From Deltaproteobacteria bacterium (lineage in GTDB: Bacteria; Desulfobacterota; Binatia; UBA12015): DNA of 50,974 nt. How positions within the stretch are numbered: position 1 is the first letter of the stretch; each line of letters starts with the position of its first letter. Where the stretch lies: the NCBI GenBank assembly GCA_016874795.1, contig VGTG01000018.1, positions 1-50,974 of the forward strand, in the 5' to 3' direction. A program made the translations under genes and the position numbers. Of the stretch, positions 8,085 to 15,522 are shown piece after piece. The notes beneath the pieces were generated by a model. That model was not told the DNA's origin. It saw only the letters and a list, made by a program, of their open reading frames with translations, and searched no databases.

Positions 8085-9182
8085 TCACGACGCCGACGAC
8101 GCGGACGATCGCACGTTCGCAGCGAAGCCGAACGACGGCGCGGGACCGTCGCCGTCGACGACGGCCGCGCCGACGCGGCGGCGGTGCCACGAGGCGCTGC
8201 CCCACGCGGACTCGAGCGCCCAGGCGCGCTTCATCCAGATGTGGAGGTCGACCTCCCAGGTGTAGCCGATCGCGCCGTGCACCTGCAGCGCGGTGCGCGC
8301 GGCGGCGAGCGCTGCTTCCGAAGCGGCCGCGTTCGCGAGCGAGACGTCGACGCCGCGCGCGGCTTCTCCGCGCGATTCCGGGTGCGCGACGGAGTGCGCG
8401 GCTCGGTAGACGAGCGGCCGCGCGAACTCGATCTTCACCTGCACGCTGGAGAGCATGTGCTTGACCGCCTGGAACGAGCCGATCGGCTTTCCGAACTGCT
8501 CGCGCTGCCGCGCGTAGGCGACCGCGATCTCGACCATGCGCTGCGCGAGACCGAGCTGCTGCGCGGCGACCGCGAGGGCGCCGCGGTCGAGAGCGGCCCC
8601 GAGGAGCTTCCTTGCGTCCGCGCCGGACGCGAGCAGCCCGTCCTTCGACGTCGTCGAAGCTGCGTCGATCGTGAAGAGCCGCCGCGAGAGATCGCTCGCG
8701 GGCTGCGCCGTGAGCTTCACGCGATCGCGCGGAACGGCGTGGATCGCGCTCTCGTCCGCGACGACGATCAGGCCGGCGACGTGCGCGTCGCTGACGACCG
8801 GGCTCCGCGGGTGTGCGATCGCGAGGATCGCCTCGCCGGAAGCGATGCGAGGCAGCCACTCCGCCGCGAGCGAGGAGCCGGAGTCGCGCAGCAGCGGCGC
8901 TCCGACCGCGGCCGTCTCGACTACGGGATCCGGAAGCGCGACGCGACCCGCCTCCTCGAGCAGCAGCACGAGGTCGACCTCGCCGAGCCCGAGCCCGCCG
9001 TGGTCCTCCGGAACGAGGACCCCCAGGAGACCGACCTCGGCGAGCTTCGCCCAGAGCTCTCGCGAGCGGCCCGTCTCGGTCGCCCAGAGGCTTCGCAGGG
9101 ACTCGGGCGTGCACTCGTCTTCGAGGAATGCCCGGAGGTTCTCCCGGAACAGCCGGTGGTCCTCGGTGAAGTCGAAGCGCAC
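8085..9182 (-). CDS. acyl-CoA dehydrogenase
   Basis: This 365-residue acyl-CoA dehydrogenase has the N-terminal helical domain (FTEDHRLFRENLRAFL), the PEDHGGLGLGEVD segment, and the C-terminal FAD-contacting motif YARQREQFGKPIGSFQ with LQVHGAIGYTWE. It resembles the ACAD subunits that work as alpha2beta2 pairs in steroid CoA oxidation. The middle domain is short and lacks a clear substrate-binding SEP-GSD motif. GTG at 9182 is the first codon of the operon and has no ribosome site; a promoter -10 box ends only six bases upstream, so the mRNA may be leaderless. The Ser/Ala-rich tail of about 30 residues is unusual. Confidence 0.88.
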   Translation of the reverse strand: MRFDFTEDHRLFRENLRAFLEDECTPESLRSLWATETGRSRELWAKLAEVGLLGVLVPEDHGGLGLGEVDLVLLLEEAGRVALPDPVVETAAVGAPLLRDSGSSLAAEWLPRIASGEAILAIAHPRSPVVSDAHVAGLIVVADESAIHAVPRDRVKLTAQPASDLSRRLFTIDAASTTSKDGLLASGADARKLLGAALDRGALAVAAQQLGLAQRMVEIAVAYARQREQFGKPIGSFQAVKHMLSSVQVKIEFARPLVYRAAHSVAHPESRGEAARGVDVSLANAAASEAALAAARTALQVHGAIGYTWEVDLHIWMKRAWALESAWGSASWHRRRVGAAVVDGDGPAPSFGFAANVRSSASSAS

Positions 9183-9188
9183 CCGGAG

Positions 9189-9217
9189 CGGGTAACAAGG
9201 CCGCTGGACGCGGTAAA
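9189..9217 (-). promoter_or_regulatory. promoter/operator-like site of the ACAD-DUF35-Ltp-thiolase-SDR operon
   Basis: On the minus strand, TTTACC (9212-9217) is followed after 17 bases by TACCCG (9189-9194), which overlaps a TGTTA box. The arrangement is repeated upstream of ipdA at identical spacing, with 19 of 26 bases the same. The GTG start lies about six bases downstream, consistent with leaderless transcription. Assignment as promoter or regulator site is inference. Confidence 0.45.
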
Positions 9218-9280
9218 GGACGCCTCCGACTGGTAGGAGCCTCGCCCTCGTAGTATCAAGCCGTAGTCTGGATCGATATC

Positions 9281-9856
9281 ATGGCTAAGGTCGTCAGGCG
9301 CCAGGCATCGGGCCGCTTCCTCCTGCGCATCGCGCCGGGGCTGCACGCGGCCCTGCGGACCGCGGCCCGGGCCTCGAAGGTCTCCTTGAACGACTACTGC
9401 GCCCGCAAGCTGGCCGCTCCGATCGGCGCTCTGGCAGCGCTTCCCCCCGGAGCTGCGGTCGTCGAACGAGCCGGCGCGGCGTGCGGCGCGAGCCTCCTCG
9501 GCGTGGTCGTCTATGGATCCTGGGCTCGCGGAGAGGCGACACCTCGCTCGGACGTCGACGTCCTCATCGTCCTCGACGGCGACACGCCTCCGAGCCGCGC
9601 GCTCTATCGCGCGTGGGACGCCGAAGACCCGCCGACCTGGGAAGGTCGTCCCGTCGAGCCACATTTCGCCTGCTTGCCGGAGCCTTCGGAGGCGATCAGC
9701 GGCCTCTGGGCGGAAGTCGCGACGGACGGCGTCGTGCTGCTCGAGCAGGAGCTGCGGGTCTCCGCGCATCTCGCGCACGTCCGGCGCGAGATCGTGTCCG
9801 GACGAATCGTGCGGCGCTTCTCGCACGGCCAGCCGTACTGGTCCCTGGTGGCTTGA
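9281..9856 (+). CDS. minimal nucleotidyltransferase with N-terminal RHH/HicB-like domain (antitoxin of HEPN pair)
   Basis: This 191-residue protein has two parts. Residues 10-48 (SGRFLLRIAPGLHAALR, then SLNDYCARKL) look like the ribbon-helix-helix/HicB-type DNA-binding fold. Residues about 70-190 are a minimal nucleotidyltransferase with GSWARGEATPRSDVDV, the GS-x10-DxD metal site. MNT-domain proteins neutralise HEPN toxins by nucleotidylation. The next gene, 9 bases downstream, is a HEPN protein, so this is probably a type VII-like toxin-antitoxin pair. The fused DNA-binding domain suggests autoregulation, which is inference. The ATG at 9281 was chosen because it keeps the complete N-domain. 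Confidence 0.82.
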   Translation: MAKVVRRQASGRFLLRIAPGLHAALRTAARASKVSLNDYCARKLAAPIGALAALPPGAAVVERAGAACGASLLGVVVYGSWARGEATPRSDVDVLIVLDGDTPPSRALYRAWDAEDPPTWEGRPVEPHFACLPEPSEAISGLWAEVATDGVVLLEQELRVSAHLAHVRREIVSGRIVRRFSHGQPYWSLVA

Positions 9857-9865
9857 AGGCCTCTC

Positions 9866-10285
9866 ATGCGCAATCGCGATCTCGCCGCCGACTACGTCCG
9901 CCGAGCTTCGGCGCGTCTCCTCGCCCTCGACGTCCTCTACGACGAGAAGAGCTGGGCGGACGTCGTCCGGGAATCGCAGGAGGTCGTCGAGCTCGCGTTG
10001 AAGGGACTGCTCCGGAGCTGCGGCATCGAGGCGCCGCGACTGCACGACGTCTCCGAGGTGCTTCTCGCGGAGCGCGACCGACTGCCCGATGCGGTGCGCG
10101 CGGAGCTCGACCGTCTCGCCGCGATCTCCCGCGACCTCCGCCGGGACCGCGAGCTCGCGTTCTACGGGGCCGAGGACTTGACGCCCTCGAGCTTCTACTC
10201 CGAAGGGGACGCGAAGCGCGCGCGCGAGGGCGCGCAGCTCACCGTGCGGCTCGTCGCGCCGCACGTGAGCCACCGGTCGCGCTGA
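9866..10285 (+). CDS. HEPN domain protein (toxin partner)
   Basis: This 139-residue, largely helical protein has features of the HEPN family (PF05168-like): SARLLALDVLYDEKSWADVV, VELALKGLLRSCGIE, and RRDRELAFYGAED near residue 95-107. The canonical RX4-6H RNase motif of HepT toxins is not evident; Arg and Tyr are present (RELAFYG) but the His is missing. It lies 9 bases downstream of the nucleotidyltransferase and is probably co-transcribed with it. It may be a nucleic-acid-binding or nuclease toxin, or an inactive partner. The gene converges on gpsA with a 22-base gap. Confidence 0.8.
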   Translation: MRNRDLAADYVRRASARLLALDVLYDEKSWADVVRESQEVVELALKGLLRSCGIEAPRLHDVSEVLLAERDRLPDAVRAELDRLAAISRDLRRDRELAFYGAEDLTPSSFYSEGDAKRAREGAQLTVRLVAPHVSHRSR

Positions 10286-10307
10286 GCGCTTCGAGAGTCG
10301 CGTCGCC

Positions 10308-11318
10308 CTACAGGATCCCGAGGAACTCGGGCTTCGGCTCGCGGTTCATCAGGAGCTCCATCGCGTCGCCGATCGAGCGGTCCTGATAGAGGACGTAGTA
10401 GACCTGCTCGAGAAGCGGCGCGTCGACGCCGAGCTTCTTCGCGAGCTGGTGCGCCGGCTCCGCCGTGAAGTAGCCCTCCGCAACGGCATTCTGCGACGCC
10501 ACGATCTCCCTCGCCTTCCCGCCGCGCGCGACCAGGCGGCCGAGCGTGTGGTTCCGCGAGAGCTCGCCGGTGCACGTCAAGATCAGATCGCCGACGCCGG
10601 CAAGGCCGAGAAACGTGACCGGGTGTGCGCCGCGCGCGACGCCCATGCGTGTGATCTCCGCGAGCCCGCGCGAGATCAGCGAAGCGCGCGCGGAGAGCCC
10701 GAGGCCGAGCTCGTCCGCCGTGCCGCACGCGATCGCGATCACGTTCTTCAGCGAGCCCGCCATCTCGACGCCGATCGGATCGTTCCCCGCGTAGACGCGG
10801 AAGGAAGGCGCGTGCAGGATCGCCTGCACCGCGTGCGCCGTTTCGATGTCGCTCGAAGCGACCGCGATGTCCATCGGCAAGCCGCGCGCGAGCTCCTTCG
10901 CGAACGTCGGACCGGAGAGGAACGCGTGGCGCCGCACGGAGTCGGGCAGGACCTCCGCGAGCACCTCGCTCATCAGCTCGAGCGAGCCGTGCTCGATCCC
11001 CTTCGTGCAGCAGCCGATAAACGCGCCCGGCGGCAGGTGTGGCCGCGCGCGCTCGGCAACGGAGCGGACGTGCTGCGCCGGAGCGACGACGAGCACCAGG
11101 TCCGCCTCTTCGAGCGCCCACGCGAGGTCGTGGTGGAACTCGATCGCCTCCGGGATCGGCACGCCCGGCAGGTACGGCGCATTCTCCTTCTCCTCGCGGA
11201 TCCGCGCGGGGAGATCGACCTCGTGCGTCCAGACGCGCACGCGATAGCCGCGCGAGTGGCAGAGGAGCGCGAGAGCGGTGCCGAACGCGCCGCCGCCGAG
11301 GACGCCGACACGTGTCAC
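10308..11318 (-). CDS. gpsA: glycerol-3-phosphate dehydrogenase [NAD(P)+]
   Basis: This 336-residue full-length GpsA makes sn-glycerol-3-phosphate from dihydroxyacetone phosphate for phospholipid synthesis in the cytoplasm. It has the N-terminal Rossmann motif GGGAFGTAL (8-16), CTKGIE near 104, the catalytic Lys region AGSLKNVIAIACG and GLAGVGDLILTC, followed by SRN-TLGR and a C-terminal VYYVLYQD segment. It starts with GTG at 11318. It stands alone between the HEPN module and an acyl-CoA dehydrogenase and is the only clear housekeeping gene in the window. Confidence 0.95.
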   Translation of the reverse strand: MTRVGVLGGGAFGTALALLCHSRGYRVRVWTHEVDLPARIREEKENAPYLPGVPIPEAIEFHHDLAWALEEADLVLVVAPAQHVRSVAERARPHLPPGAFIGCCTKGIEHGSLELMSEVLAEVLPDSVRRHAFLSGPTFAKELARGLPMDIAVASSDIETAHAVQAILHAPSFRVYAGNDPIGVEMAGSLKNVIAIACGTADELGLGLSARASLISRGLAEITRMGVARGAHPVTFLGLAGVGDLILTCTGELSRNHTLGRLVARGGKAREIVASQNAVAEGYFTAEPAHQLAKKLGVDAPLLEQVYYVLYQDRSIGDAMELLMNREPKPEFLGIL

Positions 11319-11484
11319 GACGCCTCCGTACCTCTCGAAATCCGAATCTCACCTCGCGCGATCGTGCTCATGCGTCTTCCGAGCACTCCCCGTATTCCGC
11401 CCCCACGTCAACTGCGCCTCGGCTGCGGCTCCTGTCGGCTCGCTCACCGCGGGCCGCTGCGATAGCTTCGCCTGGCTCGCGGCC

Positions 11485-11605
11485 ATGCCTGGAACCAAGC
11501 TGCTCGTGATCGGCCTCGACGGGGCCGACAAGAACCTTCTCTCGCGCGGTCTCGCGTCGGGTCGCCTTCCCGCACTCGCCTCGCTTGCAAGGACTGAGGG
11601 GCGAA
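11485..11605 (+). pseudogene. truncated N-terminus of a type I phosphodiesterase/nucleotide pyrophosphatase
   Basis: From an ATG at 11485 the frame reads MPGTKLLVIGLDGADKNLL, then SGRLPALASLARTEG. This is the typical start of alkaline-phosphatase-superfamily phosphodiesterases, including the first metal Asp in LDGAD. Similarity ends after about 40 codons, where the sequence runs into the 3' end of the opposite-strand acyl-CoA dehydrogenase. The remaining 400 or more residues are absent. The 300 bases between 11319 and 11618 hold nothing else I can identify. Confidence 0.6.
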
Positions 11606-11618
11606 GGACCGCTGGGGC

Positions 11619-12779
11619 TCAGCTCTTCGGAAGCCCGAGGAGCCGCTCGGCGATCACGTTTCGCTGGATCTCGTTCGTCCCCGCGTAGATCGGACCCGCG
11701 AGCGAGAAGAGGAACCCGTCGAGCCACGTGCCGACGTCGCCCGCTGCGGGCGCGTGCGGCTTGAGCTCGGCGCGCGCGCCGAGGATCGACAGCGCCGTCT
11801 CGTGCATCTGCACGTCCATCTCCGACCAGAAGATCTTGTTGAGCGACGCTTCCGCGCCGATCGAGCCGCCCGTGATCAGGTGCGTCGCCGTCTTGTAGGT
11901 GTTGAGGCAGTACGCCTCCGCGTTGCTCCACGCGCGGACGACCGCTTCGCGCACCGACGGATCGCACTCGTGCGCGTGCCGTCGGTAGAGCTCGACGAGA
12001 CGCGCGGCCGTCGCCTGGAAGCGCGCCGGGCTCCGCAGCATCAGGCCGCGCTCGAACCCGGCCGTCGCCATCGCGACCTGCCAGCCCTTGCCGAGCGCGC
12101 CGAGCTGGTTCCAGCGCGGCACGCGCGCGTCCTCGAAGAAGACCTCGGCGAAGCCCGTCTCGCCGTCGAGCTGCGAGATCGGGCGCACCGTCACGCCCTC
12201 GAGGTCGAGCGGGACGAGGACGAACGTCAGGCCCTGGTGGCGCGTCGACTCCGGATCGGTCCGGAAGATCCCGAAGAGCCAGTCCGCGAAGGCCGCGCGT
12301 GAGGACCACGTCTTCTGCCCGTTCAGGACGAAGTGGTCGCCGTCGATGCGCGCCGTCGCGCGGATCGCCGCCATGTCGCTGCCCGCATTCGGCTCGGACC
12401 AGCCCTGCGCCCAGACCTCTTCCGAGGAGGCCATCTTCGGCAGGAAGCGCCCCTTCTGCTCCGGCGTACCGTACTCCATCAGCGTCGGACCGAGGAGGAA
12501 GAGCCCGTTCTGATTGACGCGTCCGGGTGCGCCGGCGCGCCAGTACTCCTCCTCGAAGATCAGCCACTCGATCAGGTTCGCGCCGCGGCCGCCGTACTCC
12601 TTCGGCCACGAGACCATCGCCCAGCCGCCCGCGTTGAGAGTGCTCTCCCACGCGCGGTGCGCCGCGAATCCCTCCGCGGTGTCGAACGACGGCAAGGGCT
12701 CGCGCGGCACGTGCGCCTCGAGCCAGGCGCGCGCCTCGGCGCGGAAGGCCTTCTCGGCCTCGGTGAAGGTCAGGTCCAC
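11619..12779 (-). CDS. acyl-CoA dehydrogenase (FadE30-like), steroid operon
   Basis: This 386-residue acyl-CoA dehydrogenase has all ACAD domains. It has WPKEYGGRGANLIE, the substrate/FAD segment QGWSEPNAGSDMA, NGQKTWSS, the internal FERG motif and the C-terminal AGTNEIQRNVIAERLLG. The FERG type matches FadE26/FadE29/FadE30-like large subunits of actinobacterial steroid pathways. It is the last gene of the ipdA-ipdB-ipdC-echA20 operon, four bases after echA20, and starts with GTG at 12779. FadE30 dehydrogenates HIP-CoA as I recall; this substrate is inferred from operon context. Confidence 0.88.
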   Translation of the reverse strand: MDLTFTEAEKAFRAEARAWLEAHVPREPLPSFDTAEGFAAHRAWESTLNAGGWAMVSWPKEYGGRGANLIEWLIFEEEYWRAGAPGRVNQNGLFLLGPTLMEYGTPEQKGRFLPKMASSEEVWAQGWSEPNAGSDMAAIRATARIDGDHFVLNGQKTWSSRAAFADWLFGIFRTDPESTRHQGLTFVLVPLDLEGVTVRPISQLDGETGFAEVFFEDARVPRWNQLGALGKGWQVAMATAGFERGLMLRSPARFQATAARLVELYRRHAHECDPSVREAVVRAWSNAEAYCLNTYKTATHLITGGSIGAEASLNKIFWSEMDVQMHETALSILGARAELKPHAPAAGDVGTWLDGFLFSLAGPIYAGTNEIQRNVIAERLLGLPKS

Positions 12780-12783
12780 GCGC

Positions 12784-13554
12784 TCAGCCCTTCTTCGTGT
12801 CCTTGAAGCTCGCGTCGCGCTTCTCGACGAAGGCGTCGCGCGCTTCCTGCGAGTCGGGCGACGTGTAGAGCTCGAGCGTGAAGCCCTGCTCGAAGCGGTA
12901 GCTCTGCTTGATGTCGAGGAGCTCGATCCCGTTCAGCGACTCCTTCGCGAGCCGCACCGCCTTCGGGCTCTTCGAGGCGATCGAGGCGGCGATCTTCCGT
13001 GCCGCCGGCAGGAGACCGTCGCGCGTCGTCACCTCCTCGAGCGCGCCGAGACGGTACGCCTCGGCCGCGGTGATCGGCTCGCCCGTCAAGAGCATCTTCC
13101 GCGTCTTCTGCATCCCGAACATGCGCAGCAGGTGCGTCGCGGCCCCGAGCGCGCCGCGATCGATCTCGGGCAAGCCGAAGGTCGCTTCCTCCGAGGCGAG
13201 CACGATGTCGGCCGCGCCGACCATGCCGATCCCGCCGCCGAGCACGAAGCCGTGCGCGGCCGCGACGACCGGGACGGCGCACTCGTAGATCGCGGCGAAG
13301 GTCTCGTAGCAGCCGCGGTTCACCTTCGTGATCAGCGTCGAGTCGCGAGCGAGCTCCTTCACGTCGACGCCGGCGCAGAAGCCGCGTCCCGCCGCCGAGA
13401 GCAGCACGACGTGCACGTCTTCGCTCTCGCCGAGCGCGCGGAAGTGCTTCGCGAGCGCGAGCCAGCCGTCGCTGTCGAACGCGTTGACGGGCGGATGGTT
13501 CAGGACGACGTGCGCGACGCCGCCTTCGATCTGGGTGTCAGCCGGCACTCGCAA
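12784..13554 (-). CDS. echA20: enoyl-CoA hydratase/isomerase family ring-opening hydrolase, EchA20-like
   Basis: This 256-residue crotonase has oxyanion-hole segments GRGFCAGVDVKEL (about 56-68) and GFVLGGGIGMVG (about 102-113), ATFGLPEIDRGALGAATHL and a C-terminal SYRFEQGFTLEL. Several of these are nearly the same as EchA20 (Rv3550), which hydrolyses a steroid C/D-ring beta-diketone CoA ester (5-OH-HIC-CoA) in cholesterol catabolism. TTG at 13554 is preferred because AAGGAGG lies five bases upstream, giving a 17-base overlap with ipdC. GTG at 13548 is an alternative. Its position next to ipdABC supports the role. Confidence 0.8.
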   Translation of the reverse strand: MRVPADTQIEGGVAHVVLNHPPVNAFDSDGWLALAKHFRALGESEDVHVVLLSAAGRGFCAGVDVKELARDSTLITKVNRGCYETFAAIYECAVPVVAAAHGFVLGGGIGMVGAADIVLASEEATFGLPEIDRGALGAATHLLRMFGMQKTRKMLLTGEPITAAEAYRLGALEEVTTRDGLLPAARKIAASIASKSPKAVRLAKESLNGIELLDIKQSYRFEQGFTLELYTSPDSQEARDAFVEKRDASFKDTKKG

Positions 13555-14635
13555 GGGCGCCTCCTTCCTTGGTGAGCGCGGCGAGCCGGCTTTCTGCTTC
13601 CTCGACGATGCGCGCGACGAGCTCCTGGCACGTCGGGAGATCGCCGATCACGCCCGCGACCTGGCCACTCGGCAGCACGCCGTCGGCCGGATGCCCCTCG
13701 ACCATCGCGCGCTTGATGAAGATCGGCGCGTTCGCGGCCATCAGCATCTGCGTGCGGGAGAGCTTCTCGTTCTGTCGCATCGAGGTCGCGGAGCGGAGCA
13801 GCTCGAAGATGCCGGCACCGCTCATCTTCCGGTACGCGAGCCCGCTCTGCAGCGCGCGCGCGAGGCGCGCGATCGCGCTTCCCGATTCGAGGCGCTCGAC
13901 GAACTCGTTCCGGATCACGCGCTGTGGGAGACCGTCGACCTCGGTCGTGATCTGGATGTCGGGCACGTCCGCCTCGAAATAGCGCTCGAGCGTCGCGCGC
14001 GGCACGGGGCTCTCCTGCGTGAGGAGGAAGCGCGTGCCCATCGCGATGCCGTCCGCTCCGAACGCGAGCGCCGCGACGAGGCCGCGTCCGTCGTAGTAGC
14101 CGCCCGCCGCGGCGACCGGAACGTCGACCGCGTCGACGACCTGCGGAAGGAGGAGCGACGTCGGATAGCTCCCGGTGTGCCCGCCGCCCTCGCCGCCCTG
14201 GCAGACGATCACGTCCGCGCCGAGCTCGACGGCCTTCACCGCGTGTCGCGGCGCGCCGACGGTCGGCACGCAGAGGATGCCCGCCGCCTTGAAGCGTTCG
14301 ATGAACTTCTTGTTCGGTGAGCGGCTGTAGCTCGCGGCCCGCACCTTCCGGCGAACGATCGAGTCGACGATGTCGGCGGCGCCCGGCTGCTCCATCAGGA
14401 AGTTCACGCCGAAGGGACGATCGGTCAGCTCCTGCGTGCGCGCGATCGCACGGTCCGCCTCTTCGGGACGGAGCGTCGCACACGCGAGGAAGCCCATCCC
14501 GCCCGCGTTCGCGGTCCCGGCGACGAGCTCGGGCGTCGCGACCCAGCCCATCGCGGTCTGGATCACGGGGAAGCGCACGCCGAACGTGCTGCAGAGACGC
14601 GTATGCAACGAGGGATGCACGGACGAAGGACTCAT
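13538..14635 (-). CDS. ipdC: nitronate-monooxygenase-family flavin oxidoreductase, IpdC-like
   Basis: This 365-residue TIM-barrel flavoprotein of the NPD/nitronate monooxygenase family has GMGWVA near the N-terminus, the FMN phosphate motif QGGEGGGHTG, AAGGYYDGRG and GADGIAMGTRFLLT. The C-terminal third (SGQVAGVIGDLPTCQELV) resembles IpdC (Rv3553), which with IpdAB and EchA20 processes the last steroid rings as CoA esters. The ATG overlaps the ipdB stop (ATGA), so translation is coupled. The family is certain. The IpdC assignment rests on remembered similarity plus perfect operon context. Confidence 0.82.
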   Translation of the reverse strand: MSPSSVHPSLHTRLCSTFGVRFPVIQTAMGWVATPELVAGTANAGGMGFLACATLRPEEADRAIARTQELTDRPFGVNFLMEQPGAADIVDSIVRRKVRAASYSRSPNKKFIERFKAAGILCVPTVGAPRHAVKAVELGADVIVCQGGEGGGHTGSYPTSLLLPQVVDAVDVPVAAAGGYYDGRGLVAALAFGADGIAMGTRFLLTQESPVPRATLERYFEADVPDIQITTEVDGLPQRVIRNEFVERLESGSAIARLARALQSGLAYRKMSGAGIFELLRSATSMRQNEKLSRTQMLMAANAPIFIKRAMVEGHPADGVLPSGQVAGVIGDLPTCQELVARIVEEAESRLAALTKEGGALASAG

Positions 14636-15390
14636 CCGAGAGCGGTCGCGCGGAGGTCGTTCGGATCGAGGACGTCGCGGATCAGCCGGAGCTGCTCGGC
14701 CGTCGGTGCGGGCGTCTCGTGCACGACGTCGGCGCGCGCGAGCGGGAAGGCCGTCTCCTTCTGAATCTCCTCCTCGCTCGACCACGGGTGCACGGAGAGG
14801 AGCCGCATCGACTGACCCGGACCCTCGAAGTCGAAGACGCCGAGGTTCGTCACGGCGCGGCGGAGGTCCACGAAGTCCTTCTTGACGCCCGGCCGCCAGC
14901 GCTCGGGATCGTGGCCGACGCCCGAAGCCATGTCGACGCGCTCGACGATCGTCCGCCTCGAGTGGTTCGGCACGAAGTAGCTGCACGGGTGGTTGATCGT
15001 GTTCCCCGGGATGCCGCGCACGCCGAGGAGCTGCGTCTTCGGACGCGCCACCGGACCGATGCGGCTGATGTTGCAGTAGCCGAGCCGGTCGAGCTGCGTC
15101 GGCATGTTCATCGTGTGGCGCCGGCCGCTCCAGAGAAGCTCGAACACCTTGCGGAAGGGCAGCCAGCCCTCGACCGCGAGCTCGCCCGTGCGCGGCCCCG
15201 GCGAGATCGGCTGCGAGACGAGCGTGCACTCGGCGTCGTTCAGGAGGAGATCGGGACTGAACGTGAGCTTCGCGAGACCCGCGGCGAGACGCGGGACGAG
15301 ACCCATGCCCGAAGCGAGCACCTCGCCGTCGCCACGGAACGCTTCCGCGGCGGCGACGATGCAGAGCTCGGCTTTCGTGTACCCGCTCAT
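14632..15390 (-). CDS. ipdB: CoA-transferase-family ring hydrolase beta subunit, IpdB-like
   Basis: This 252-residue CoA-transferase family I beta subunit resembles IpdB (Rv3552): AKLTFSPDLLLNDAECTLVSQP, QLDRLGYCNISRIGP, GVRGIPGNTINHPCSYFVPNHS, TNLGVFDFEGPGQSMRLLSVHP. IpdA and IpdB form a heteromer that hydrolytically opens COCHEA-CoA, the last carbocycle of the steroid nucleus. A 133-base gap containing a multi-hairpin element separates it from ipdA; the ATG at 15390 lies about six bases beyond that element. The stop overlaps ipdC. Confidence 0.84.
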   Translation of the reverse strand: MSGYTKAELCIVAAAEAFRGDGEVLASGMGLVPRLAAGLAKLTFSPDLLLNDAECTLVSQPISPGPRTGELAVEGWLPFRKVFELLWSGRRHTMNMPTQLDRLGYCNISRIGPVARPKTQLLGVRGIPGNTINHPCSYFVPNHSRRTIVERVDMASGVGHDPERWRPGVKKDFVDLRRAVTNLGVFDFEGPGQSMRLLSVHPWSSEEEIQKETAFPLARADVVHETPAPTAEQLRLIRDVLDPNDLRATALG

Positions 15391-15395
15391 ATCGA

Positions 15396-15490
15396 CAGAG
15401 AGGGGCGCCGCCCCTCTCCTCCCCGCGGCAAAGCCGCGCGGCGCCTTCTCTCCCCGCTCGCCTCGCTCGGCCGCGCGCTGCGCGCGCGGA
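15396..15490 (-). repeat. multi-hairpin element, copy A
   Basis: This is one of three related roughly 95-base elements (others at 34493 and 37531). It has a perfect 9-bp stem GAGAGGGGC with loop GCC (15398-15418), a 6-bp stem CGCGGC with loop AAA (15424-15438), and an 8-bp stem CCGCGCGC with loop TGC (15471-15489). The third part (TCCCCGCTCG, CGCTCGG) is conserved in all copies. It lies in the ipdA-ipdB gap and ends directly before the ipdB start. The mRNA-sense strand carries GGGGAGGAGAGGGG, a possible ribosome site just before the last hairpin. Confidence 0.8.
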
Positions 15491-15522
15491 GATTCGAGTT
15501 TTGAATCACGCTTCCGCTCCCC

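Noticed and set aside
15396-15490. Multi-hairpin element considered as a plain rho-independent terminator
   Set aside because: No T-tract follows any stem on either strand, and the element abuts the downstream start codon in all three places.
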